Below are positions 1 through 6,544 of a DNA stretch of 45,219 nucleotides, in pieces. Position 1 is the first letter of the stretch. The number at the start of each line of letters is the position of its first letter. The notes below the pieces were generated by a model. That model did not search any database. It was not told the DNA's origin and was given only the letters and a program-made list of their open reading frames with translations. A program made the translations under genes and the position numbers. This stretch comes from Thermodesulfobacteriota bacterium (GTDB lineage Bacteria; Desulfobacterota_D; UBA1144; Nemesobacterales; CSP1-2), in assembly GCA_036397855.1 (NCBI GenBank), contig DASWID010000112.1, positions 1 to 45,219 on the forward strand. The letters are read 5' to 3'.

Positions 1-51
1 CATTTCCTCAAGAGATAGACAAGAGATCGCCACAAGAGAGTCTATACTGAG

Positions 52-118
52 CACTTCGATTATACTCAGTACAGGCCCTTCGACGGTGCTCAGGACAGGC
101 TGCTCGAAGTACGATGAC
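52..118. repeat. REP-like tandem of CTTCGA...CTCAGGACAGGC units
   Basis: Two head-to-tail units of the type CTTCGAnnnnnCTCAGgACAGGC occur at 52-76 and 77-100, followed by an inverted CTCGAAG segment. The same core recurs near 2479-2575, 3985-4010, 4241-4427, 14977-15005 and, inverted, 15087-15109. No reading frame is supported across 1-198. Intergenic placement and multiple copies in both orientations point to a dispersed REP-type repeat; the function is unknown. Confidence 0.6.
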
Positions 119-198
119 AAAAAAGAGGAGATTGCTTCGAGAGAACCTGTCCTTACCATGTCGATTAACTTGGTCCAGTCGAGAAACTCAGGGACTCA

Positions 199-408
199 GG
201 GGTCAAATCTTTTGTTGACTAGTTTTAAGAAATAACAATATTCTCTCTTGATCAGGAAATTAGGTAGTAAATCACTTGAGGGATTTCAAGTGTATTTGAT
301 CGAAATATTTATAGAAAATGTCCAATTTAGATACAATATCAAAAGACCAATTCCCTTTTCTTAAAACATTTATCAGTGGATACTACAAACAACAAAAGGT
401 TTGACCCC
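199..408. mobile_element. MITE-like element with 19-bp terminal inverted repeats
   Basis: GGGGTCAAATCTTTTGTTG at 199-217 is the inverted complement, with one mismatch, of 390-408. Inside each end a TTTTAAGAAA block also recurs in inverted orientation. The 210-bp interior has no plausible gene. Short length, terminal inverted repeats and lack of coding capacity fit a miniature non-autonomous element or a RAYT/REP-type BIME. The family assignment is inference. A related end lies at 898-918. Confidence 0.5.
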
Positions 409-653
409 TCTATTTTTTCTGTCTGAATCGTCAAGATATATATTCTTTTTCTCATTTCCTCTGCTGGTAATAGGATAGAGTGCACCTGGATATTGAACTA
501 TTAGGGGGTCTTGCCATACAGAGAGTTTATAGTTATGAGAAAATTATGTGAAATGTCAACGGGTCGACACCATATTTTTTGCTCTTTCTATTTATTCCGG
601 GCGAACTGAAGAAGGGGCTGAGGAAAAAGATTAAATTAGGGGGTGAAAGTTAA
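409..653. other. Intergenic region upstream of zinc-ribbon gene
   Basis: AT-rich DNA with no supported gene. The only assignable signal is an AGGGGG ribosome binding site at about 638-643, ahead of the GTG at 654. No convincing promoter could be fixed by eye. Confidence 0.4.
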
Positions 654-800
654 GTGAAAAAATCCTTTTATTGCGTAATGTGTAATTTGGTATACGAGGA
701 CGACCGCCCTACTGAGGATGAGTTAGTCTGCGATGAGTGCGGCGGTGAGCTAGCTGAACTACCCATAGACACCGATTTCGATGAAGGAGGAGAGGGTTAA
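654..800 (+). CDS. Small zinc-ribbon protein (48 aa)
   Basis: GTG-initiated frame of 48 residues with a TAGGGGGTGA Shine-Dalgarno region about 10 bases upstream. It contains CVMC at residues 7-10 and CDEC at 26-29, the four-cysteine spacing of a rubredoxin- or zinc-ribbon-type knuckle. The C-terminal tail is very acidic (DTDFDEGGEGG-like composition). It is too short to assign to a named family; zinc binding is inferred from the paired CXXC motifs. No partner gene is adjacent, and both flanks are repeat-rich. Confidence 0.6.
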   Translation: MKKSFYCVMCNLVYEDDRPTEDELVCDECGGELAELPIDTDFDEGGEG

Positions 801-892
801 AATTTCAGAATCTTTGAAGCAAAAGCAGAGAGTTTGATAAGACGACCTGATGAACTTCGATTCATTCTGCGCATCTAAACGCTAAATAAAAA

Positions 893-1033
893 ACTCAGGG
901 GTCAAATTTTCAATTGACGATTGTTTTTTATTAATATCTTCCTTCCAGCAATTTTTGGATTGTTTGTTTTAGTTTTCATATCATGAACATCCTTTTTCTT
1001 GTACTCTTTCTTTATTTCATCGTCAACTAGGAA
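893..1033. repeat. Eroded transposon-end repeat, copy A
   Basis: Begins ACTCAGGGGTCAAAT at 893, matching the outer end of the 199-408 element. On the minus strand its interior reads as a short lysine-rich tail that ends just before the GGGGTCAAA end. The AACAATCCAAAAA region resembles the neighbouring copy at 1034-1180. It looks like the 3' remnant of a transposase gene plus the element end. A Y1/RAYT-type origin is inference. Confidence 0.4.
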
Positions 1034-1180
1034 TCTCTGGGGTCAGGCGTGAATAAATGAGTTATTTTTGTTTTTGCTCTTCTTGCCCGGTGTTTTTTTG
1101 GATTGTTTTTCCTATTTCCCGCCCTATTAACTTCATCCCTCCTTTCTTTCCTCTTTTTGTTTGAGTACGGCTATGGGTTC
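1034..1180. repeat. Eroded transposon-end repeat, copy B
   Basis: CTCTGGGGTCAGGCGTGAAT (from 1035) followed by AAATGAGTTATT is shared with 3819-3845, where it reads CTCTGGGATCATGAATAAATGAGTTATT. The T-rich segment that follows also aligns loosely with the copies at 893 and 3817. GGGGTCAGG ends are typical of DNA flanking REP-associated tyrosine transposases (general knowledge), but no transposase frame survives here. Confidence 0.45.
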
Positions 1181-1203
1181 GCCCTGAACCTTATAGCATG
1201 CTG

Positions 1204-1578
1204 TTATGAGCTTGGTTCGAGTGGAAGACGTCTCCTACGAATCCTACTCTTTTCAATGACAATGATTGAACTGGCCAACTCCTCTGTTGAAATTTTTTCA
1301 AGAGCTCGACTTATAAGTTCTACCACTTCTTGCTCAGTGTAATTTCCACCTCGGAAGAGTATTAAACCTGGCCTTTCCGCCTTTGCCAGAGCCAAAAGTC
1401 GAGGATAGTCCAAATCAGCTGTGACTACAACACGTCCCTCATTTCTAGCACGTTCTAGGATAGTTATATCTGAAGCCCGATCTAGTCCCAATTCTAGAGC
1501 ATGAACGGCATCATGGCCCTGTCTCGTTAACCAGACAGCCAATTGTGGTGAAAGAGGCATATCTACTACAAACTTCAT
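1204..1578 (-). CDS. DUF5615 PIN-like toxin
   Basis: 124-residue protein opening MKFVVDMPLSPQLAVWL, with a GHDAVHALELGLDRASD segment and VVTADLDYPRLLAL. These are the hallmarks of the DUF5615 (Mut7-C-like, PIN-fold) family, predicted RNases of toxin-antitoxin pairs. Acidic residues in the first strand (Asp6) and in TADLD match the PIN-type metal site. The start overlaps the stop of the upstream DUF433 gene by the 4-base ATGA at 1575-1578, so the two are translationally coupled. Toxicity is inferred from family and pairing. Confidence 0.8.
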   Translation of the reverse strand: MKFVVDMPLSPQLAVWLTRQGHDAVHALELGLDRASDITILERARNEGRVVVTADLDYPRLLALAKAERPGLILFRGGNYTEQEVVELISRALEKISTEELASSIIVIEKSRIRRRRLPLEPSS

Positions 1579-1799
1579 CTCGCAAATTCCACTGTTTCAT
1601 CTTCTGCAAGAAAGGCTGCGTAGAGCAAGGCTTGGTCTATATCCTCGGCCTCTAAATAGGGATATGCCTTTAAAATAGTTTCTTTTGTCTCTCCTGAAGC
1701 CAAAAGCCCAAGCAGGCGCGAAACAGGGAAGCGAAGTCCCCTTATGCACGGCTTACCGGTGCAAATATTTGGATTGACTGTAATGCGCTCAAGTTTCAT
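1575..1799 (-). CDS. DUF433 family antitoxin
   Basis: 74-residue DUF433 protein. Typical blocks are ITVNPNICTGKPCIRGLRFPV near the N-terminus, then LLASGETKETILKAYPYLEAEDIDQALLYAA. DUF433 proteins are HTH-like antitoxins usually encoded directly before a DUF5615 toxin, as here. The start codon overlaps, again by ATGA, the end of the broken toxin frame upstream (1796-1799), placing it as the third member of a tightly packed minus-strand run. Confidence 0.8.
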   Translation of the reverse strand: MKLERITVNPNICTGKPCIRGLRFPVSRLLGLLASGETKETILKAYPYLEAEDIDQALLYAAFLAEDETVEFAR

Positions 1800-1948
1800 C
1801 TTTTTATTATTATTTCCTCTTTTATAATTTGCAATACTTCTTGGAGATTTTTCGAAGCCTCTTCAAAAGATTTATCAGCTAGTTGCCGAATTTGTTTTGG
1901 TAGCTTTTCATAATAGCTTCAAAACGTTGGCCCGGCTAAGTGCCTCAT
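1796..1948 (-). pseudogene. Truncated RelE/ParE-like toxin with in-frame TGA
   Basis: ATG at 1948 overlaps the stop of the upstream antitoxin by ATGA. The frame reads MRHLAGPTF, then TGA, then SYYEKLPKQIRQLADKSFEEASK and onward, and stops inside the ATGA of the next gene. Small toxins of the RelE/ParE/HigB type commonly begin with a T-x-R/T-F-W-x-x-Y-x-x-L-P pattern, so the TGA sits where a Trp (TGG) is expected. After about 30 residues the family resemblance fades and the gene ends early. Most likely a nonsense-mutated, C-terminally truncated toxin. The family match is from memory of the motif. Confidence 0.55.
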
Positions 1949-2142
1949 AACTCTTTACACTTTCCGGCACGGCAGTCAGAAATCGCTTTCTCAGCTAACC
2001 TAACTAATTTCCCGGCCTTTACACCCCCCTCAAATTGTTTATCCCATACTTCATTATCAAACTTGTAAAACCACTCTCTCAAAACTGATAGGTGATCTTC
2101 AGATAGTTTTTCAATTGCTTTCTCAATTTCCTTTACAGTCAT
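1945..2142 (-). CDS. Small antitoxin-like protein (65 aa)
   Basis: 65 residues with the pattern EKAIEKLSEDHLSVLREWFYKFD then WDKQFEGGVKAGKL and AEKAISDCRAGKCKEL. This matches a widespread family of short acidic-helical proteins encoded just upstream of RelE/ParE-like toxins and presumed to be their antitoxins. It is the first gene of the four-gene minus-strand run 2142-1204. Its cognate toxin appears broken, so it may be an orphan. Confidence 0.6.
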   Translation of the reverse strand: MTVKEIEKAIEKLSEDHLSVLREWFYKFDNEVWDKQFEGGVKAGKLVRLAEKAISDCRAGKCKEL

Positions 2143-2478
2143 TGTCCCTTTCCATCTTTTGTCACTTGATTATTAATTATACGCCATTTCTTCAGAAGTG
2201 ATAATTATTATTATTCAGAGAAATGGTGTCTGGCATCGTGACAAAATGAGACTCAAAGGAAACGTAACTCTTCAATGATGATACGCTTGAGAATCCTAAT
2301 CCCTGAGGGTATAAAAAGGGGATTGCCACAGGGCTTCGCCCTTCGCAATGACGTGATGGCGGATTGCGGCTATGGAGACTGGGTCACACATGGCACTGTG
2401 ATCATCATATTGCAGAATTAGAAATTTCGGGACTGGGAAAGGTCTGTGAGGTTCCCCATATATTATTAGACTTGGCCA
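2143..2478. other. Intergenic region with repeat fragments
   Basis: No supported gene. A GATTGCCACAGGGCTTCGC segment at about 2321-2339, followed by CCTTCGCAATGACG, resembles a common dispersed intergenic repeat. Related GAGATTGCTTCG pieces occur at about 129, 2663 and 4170. The DNA upstream of 2142 should hold the promoter of the toxin-antitoxin run, but no clear boxes were identified. Confidence 0.35.
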
Positions 2479-2574
2479 TCCTTAGACTTAGGACAGGTCC
2501 CTTGACCCTTCGACCCTTCGATAGTTCGACCTTTCGACTAAGCTCAAGGCTCACTACTCAGTGTGAACGGGTTA
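2479..2574. repeat. REP-like repeat cluster
   Basis: Several degenerate CTTCGAc / CTTAGGACAGG / CGACTAAGCTCAAGGC units follow one another and end in CTCAGTGTGAACGGGTTA. That last string recurs at about 4351-4365 and 15151-15169. The cluster abuts the longer direct repeat at 2575-2675. Confidence 0.55.
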
Positions 2575-2675
2575 TACGGGTTATAAAGAAGAGAATGGGG
2601 AATGTAAACCTTTTTATTCGTGGATCCCCAATAACTGCATTTGAGAATGACACGTGGTAATTGAGATTGCTTCGA
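2575..2675. repeat. Dispersed direct repeat, copy 1
   Basis: From ACGGGTTATAAAGAAGAGAA through TTTTTATTCGTGGAT to AATAACTGCATTTGAGAA and AATTGAGATTGCTTC, this segment matches 4051-4181 in the same order and orientation. The second copy carries an extra ~30-bp block. It is non-coding and intergenic. Confidence 0.6.
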
Positions 2676-2834
2676 TACGTAGTTTCTCAAATGACCTCTA
2701 TGCGGATTCCCGATAACGCCTGTGTCCAAATGTTTCTGTCGGGGAGTCCAAATGACAACGCTTAAGATCTGTTCGACCCAGCAAATGACTAACTCTTGGT
2801 TGGCTCGAATAAAAGAAAAAAGTAAAGAATCAAA

Positions 2835-2963
2835 GTGAAAGGATATTTAATCCATCTATCATTTCAAACTGAAAAGGCAAAAGAATTTGAAAAGTTTAAA
2901 TTGGCCGAAACATTTGACACCAGTCTTACGTACCTTTATATTAAAGTTAAGGTTAACATTTAG
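2835..2963 (+). CDS. Possible small or vestigial ORF (42 aa)
   Basis: A GTG-initiated frame of 42 residues reads VKGYLIHLSFQTEKAKEFEKF, then KLAETFDTSLTYLYIKVKV. Its composition looks protein-like, but there is no strong ribosome binding site and no recognised family. It lies directly upstream of the Phd-type antitoxin and could be a gene fragment or a chance frame. Confidence 0.25.
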   Translation: MKGYLIHLSFQTEKAKEFEKFKLAETFDTSLTYLYIKVKVNI

Positions 2964-3001
2964 CATTAATTTTATTTCTCTCGGGATAAGAGGAGCACAT
3001 A

Positions 3002-3304
3002 TTGGCAAAAGAGAAAAGAAAACCCATGACCCTCACCATGATAGGACTCAACCAGGCCAGAAAGGATTTATCCCGTCTGGTCAAGCGAGCGAAGAATTCG
3101 AATACTCGATTTTTAGTAAGCGAACGAGGCAAACCTCAGGCAGTGGTGATTGGCGTTGACGACTTTTTAAAGAATGTCCTCAAAAAGGAACGTGCGAGTG
3201 TCGTTGCCGAAATCCAACTTGAAGCAAAAGAGAAGGGGCTAGATACTATATCTGCAAAAGAGGTAGATCGAGAAATAAAGGCATACCGGAAATCTAAATC
3301 TTAA
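3002..3304 (+). CDS. Phd/YefM-type antitoxin
   Basis: 100-residue protein. TTG at 3002 is preferred because AGGAG lies at 2991-2995 with six-base spacing; an in-frame ATG at 3026 is the alternative. The segment MIGLNQARKDLSRLVKRAK, then FLVSERGKPQAVVIGVDDF, is the classic Phd/YefM fold (N-terminal DNA-binding and dimerisation domain). The charged C-terminal tail (EKGLDTISAKEVDREIKAYR) is the usual toxin-wrapping part. It precedes a PIN toxin gene by 12 bp, forming a type II module, but that toxin is frameshifted. Confidence 0.75.
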   Translation: MAKEKRKPMTLTMIGLNQARKDLSRLVKRAKNSNTRFLVSERGKPQAVVIGVDDFLKNVLKKERASVVAEIQLEAKEKGLDTISAKEVDREIKAYRKSKS

Positions 3305-3316
3305 GTCCTACTCTCT

Positions 3317-3729
3317 GTGATTAAAGCGGTATACGATACTAATGTTATTGTTTCGGGACTTCTCAATTCAGAAGGCATCCCTGCGTTTCTTTTAGATATC
3401 GCTACTCAAAGAGAGATTACACTTTTTATATCCCCAGAAATCCTTCAGGAATATGAGGGGGTCCTTTTACGGCCAAAATTTGATTTTCAAAAGGAGTAGT
3501 AAAAAGATTTCTGCGACTGATTAAAGCAAAGAGTAAAATTGTGAAACCTAAGTCTTTAGAATTTACCCTGAAAGACCCTGCCGATAATAAGTTCCTTGAA
3601 TGCGCGCTTGCTGGAAAGGTTGATTGCCTTGTAACAGGAAATACTCGTCATTTCCCTTCCCCAACATATAAAGGAATTAAAGTAATCTCTCCAAGAAAAT
3701 TTTGGGCGATATATAAGGAGAGCTTGTAG
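3317..3729 (+). pseudogene. PIN-domain toxin interrupted by a frameshift
   Basis: Frame 1 (GTG at 3317) encodes MIKAVYDTNVIVSGLLNSEG up to a TAG at 3497-3499. The rest of the PIN domain continues in another frame from about 3496 (VVKRFLRLIKAKSK, then LKDPADNKFLECALAGKVDCLVTGN) to the TAG at 3727-3729. Restoring one G after GAG (3494-3496) would rejoin them as KEVVKRF. All expected acidic residues survive (Asp7, Glu45, Asp of DPADN, Asp of VDCLVTGN), so the lesion looks recent or is a sequencing error. Family: COG1569-like putative toxin PIN protein. Confidence 0.75.
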
Positions 3730-3748
3730 TAATCATTAAAAAAGAATC

Positions 3749-3766
3749 TACGGCTTTTCTGCCGTA
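3749..3766 (-). terminator. Hairpin, possible terminator
   Basis: TACGGC-TTTTCT-GCCGTA forms a 6-bp stem. Read on the minus strand it is followed by GATTCTTTTTTAATG, a T-rich run, as in an intrinsic terminator. It could stop transcription arriving from the minus side or merely end the toxin locus. Confidence 0.35.
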
Positions 3767-3816
3767 CCCGCTTTAAGGATTATATATGAGAAACTTACAG
3801 TTCCTGTGATAAAAAA

Positions 3817-3945
3817 CCTCTGGGATCATGAATAAATGAGTTATTGTTCTTTTTATTGATCTTCCCGCGATTTTTTCAATTGCCTTCGGTACTCTTCTTA
3901 CCAAGAGCTTCCTCTTTATTTTCACTACCAATTAGAAGATAAGTG
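3817..3945. repeat. Eroded transposon-end repeat, copy C
   Basis: CCTCTGGGATCATGAATAAA then TGAGTTATTGTT matches the start of copy B at 1034. The TTGATCTTCCCGCGATTTTTT stretch corresponds to CTTCTTGCCCGGTGTTTTTT in copy B. On the minus strand the conserved part reads as a lysine-rich peptide ending near AATAACTCATTTATTCA, consistent with the last codons of a lost transposase. Confidence 0.45.
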
Positions 3946-3984
3946 GGGGACTGAAGTCCTCCGCTAAACGTCTATTTACGGCTG

Positions 3985-4050
3985 GCCCTTTGATTCAACT
4001 CAGGACAGGCTCAGGACTCAAGGCAGGCATTTCCACCCTTCGACGGGTGA
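3985..4050. repeat. REP-like repeat
   Basis: CCCTTTGATTCAACTCAGGA followed by CAGGC at 3985-4010, and a second partial unit ACCCTTCGACGGGTGAACGG at about 4035-4054, repeat the family seen at 52-118 and 2479-2574. Confidence 0.5.
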
Positions 4051-4181
4051 ACGGGTTATAAAGAAAAGAAAGGGAGAAGTAAAACCATTTTATTAGTGGA
4101 TTCCCGATAACAAATGACATATGAGGGGTGGATTCCCAATAACTGCATTTGAGAACGACACGTGTTAATTGAGATTGCTTC
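4051..4181. repeat. Dispersed direct repeat, copy 2
   Basis: ACGGGTTATAAAGAAAAGAA, then TTTTATTAGTGGATTCCC, then AATAACTGCATTTGAGAACG and AATTGAGATTGCTTC match copy 1 at 2575-2675. An internal GTGGATTCCC is duplicated (about 4096 and 4128), accounting for the extra length. Confidence 0.6.
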
Positions 4182-4237
4182 ACGCGGCTAGCAATGACAT
4201 TTGAGTCAAATCGGATCGTCACGCAGGAGTTTACACT

Positions 4238-4430
4238 GATCACTTCGACCTAGCCGGGACAGGTGCTTTGGCTAGGCTCACGACAGGTCCTCGGGCAAAG
4301 TAACTGATCCACACTTCGATCCTTCGATTACACTCAGGACAGGCTCAGGGCTCAGTGTGAACGGTTTATTATTGCCATCGTAGAACTGGGACAGACCCTT
4401 CGATGAAACCCAGGACAGGGTAAACGGCTG
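4238..4430. repeat. Cluster of REP-like units
   Basis: At least three units are visible: CACTTCGACCTAGCCGGGAC then AGG (4241-4263), CCTTCGATTACACTCAGGAC then AGGC (4321-4344), and CCCTTCGATGAAACCCAGGA then CAGG (4397-4419). CTCAGTGTGAACGG follows the second. No gene is supported between 3730 and 4489. Confidence 0.55.
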
Positions 4431-4489
4431 GGAGTATTGAGGGCTCGTGACAAGATTCGAATGACAGAGGGTAGCTGAGTGAAAAAGCG

Positions 4490-6544
4490 CTATATAATCT
4501 CGTTTTTCAGGATAATGAGCAGCCTCTCTAAATTTTTGATCTTCTCATCGGTATTTGATTTACCAAACCTGAGCTCCAAATATGCCTCTGTCAAGGCTTC
4601 AAAGGTATTGGACGTTGAGTTTGCATTTAAGCCTACGGCTTTAGCGAATTCTCTTGGCGTCAAATAATCGTGCTTTTTAAACCCTTTTTTGGTTAACATA
4701 GAGAGCGCTTTTTTATACATTGATGAGGCTCTTTTGTCAGTGTAGTATTCCCGAAACTTAGGCAGTCTTGTAAGTACGGGCTTTTTCACGAGTAACCAGG
4801 TAGTAAAACCCAACAATCCTAAGGCTATTAACCATCTCTTATCGACTAAGAGTTCACTAAAACCCTTATTTTGTAATTTTCTTTTTTGCCAGACCCATTT
4901 GTTTCTCAGTTGCTTGAAAAATTGATTTTGATCCTTTTGATCATAATCTATCACATATCTACTCCAACGGAATTTCAAGTAATCTATATACGAACTGAAG
5001 AAATAAAAGGCACCCGTTTCTGCATCTGAGTCCGCACTCTCTGGTGTTGGATCGAAACTAACCCAACCATATGTCGGGAAATAAACCTCCACCCAAGAGT
5101 GGGCATCGCTTTCTCTTATTAAAAAAAAGTCGCCGTGTGCATTCCATTGACCATCAATAAAACCATTGATAACTCTTGAAGGAATACCCAAAACCCTTAG
5201 CATAACTACCATGGATGTAGCAAAGTATTCACAATGTCCAGCCTTATTTTCGAAGAGGAAATCGTCTAACGGGAATTCGCTGGTTCCCCTTTCTAGGGTT
5301 CTAGTATATTTTAAGTTGTCTTGAAGATAATTTTTGATAGAAATCGTCCTATCATAAGCATTGGTTTTATCTATTGTCAACTCTTTTGCAAGATCTTGAA
5401 TATTTTTATTTAGAAATGGTAGTTGGAGATAATTATCCATTATCTCAGTCGGATATTCTCCTCGGTCGCTTCTCAGGTCATAGGCCTCTGGGACTTCCAA
5501 ATCTGAGTATGCTAAGTATTTGAGCTTATAGGATGTCTTATTCGGAAGAATGTAGGAGTCATTTATTTCAGCGATCATACTTCCTTCAAGGCCTTGAAAG
5601 CCAACAGGAACATTAGCTGAAAATAGAATATCCGTGTCTATTGGTTCAGTTAATATTTCCTGGGCTAATAATTCATTACCCGAATGCTTTACCCTTGTTT
5701 CTCCGTCAATGTTTTTTTTGATGGTCTGATAGTTGCGTTTGCTGGCTCGCCAATGGGTACCATCAAATCGATCAAGCGCTATACCTCTCCAATAAATAGG
5801 TCTTGGAATACTCTTGATCTCCCTGTTTAAAATCATTACCCTCATCACGGGTGAATTATCGAACTTAATTTGTCCAACCTGTCCTAGTTTTACTTCATCT
5901 GAGAACCCGGTCCTCAATGATTCGGGTGTGATAAAATCACTCATAAAAAAACCTGTTCTAATTCTTGGGACAGAAATAAAGATCATCGCAGTAAAAACTA
6001 AAACACAGATACTGATCAACGCAGTTGTACTTAAGAATTTTCCAGTAACAAGGTTAGGATCCGCCTTACTAGAAGTATCATGAGATTCTTTTGTGATATT
6101 AAGGATAACGATTGCTGAAAGCGATACTGCTACATACACTATGAATGCAACTCCATAGCCAAAATTTATAGCAACTACCGATCCGGCAAGAAATTGAAAG
6201 AAACTTAGAATGTAGATTTGAACAATATCTCTTATTGTCTTCCGTGCGAGCAGCTTAATGATCTGGGTATAGATTAAAAAAATTAAAATTGCATTAACGA
6301 CTTCCACCCCAAGAACAAAGAAGCTTAGTAAAACATAGACTATAAGCAATATAGCAAGGAATGTAGAGAGGGTTTCGTTTATATAGTACTGTCTACGAAT
6401 CTTTGAATTTATGAAACTAAAAGTTAACGCTACCACAAAAACAATGGCGGATAGATTGTCAACCACTCCCGTAATCCATATCGAAAAAAATCCCAATAGA
6501 GCGATCAGATGCGTGAACAGAGCCTGCGCCTGTGATAGGTTCAC
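4490..6544 (-). CDS. TgpA-like membrane transglutaminase (DUF3488 / transglut_core / DUF4129)
   Basis: 684-residue protein. The N-terminal ~195 residues hold about six hydrophobic segments (DUF3488/TgpA_N). A periplasmic part with the transglutaminase core at about 395-510 follows, then one membrane helix near 568-585 and a cytoplasmic DUF4129-like tail. The papain-like triad is intact: Cys438 (AGHCEYF), His482 (DAHSWVEV) and Asp498 (SFDPTPE). TgpA proteins are essential or envelope-related in some bacteria, and their substrate is poorly defined. The usual MoxR and DUF58 partners are not next to it. Its start overlaps the uvrB stop by ATGA (6541-6544), so the two are co-transcribed. Confidence 0.88.
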   Translation of the reverse strand: MNLSQAQALFTHLIALLGFFSIWITGVVDNLSAIVFVVALTFSFINSKIRRQYYINETLSTFLAILLIVYVLLSFFVLGVEVVNAILIFLIYTQIIKLLARKTIRDIVQIYILSFFQFLAGSVVAINFGYGVAFIVYVAVSLSAIVILNITKESHDTSSKADPNLVTGKFLSTTALISICVLVFTAMIFISVPRIRTGFFMSDFITPESLRTGFSDEVKLGQVGQIKFDNSPVMRVMILNREIKSIPRPIYWRGIALDRFDGTHWRASKRNYQTIKKNIDGETRVKHSGNELLAQEILTEPIDTDILFSANVPVGFQGLEGSMIAEINDSYILPNKTSYKLKYLAYSDLEVPEAYDLRSDRGEYPTEIMDNYLQLPFLNKNIQDLAKELTIDKTNAYDRTISIKNYLQDNLKYTRTLERGTSEFPLDDFLFENKAGHCEYFATSMVVMLRVLGIPSRVINGFIDGQWNAHGDFFLIRESDAHSWVEVYFPTYGWVSFDPTPESADSDAETGAFYFFSSYIDYLKFRWSRYVIDYDQKDQNQFFKQLRNKWVWQKRKLQNKGFSELLVDKRWLIALGLLGFTTWLLVKKPVLTRLPKFREYYTDKRASSMYKKALSMLTKKGFKKHDYLTPREFAKAVGLNANSTSNTFEALTEAYLELRFGKSNTDEKIKNLERLLIILKNEII

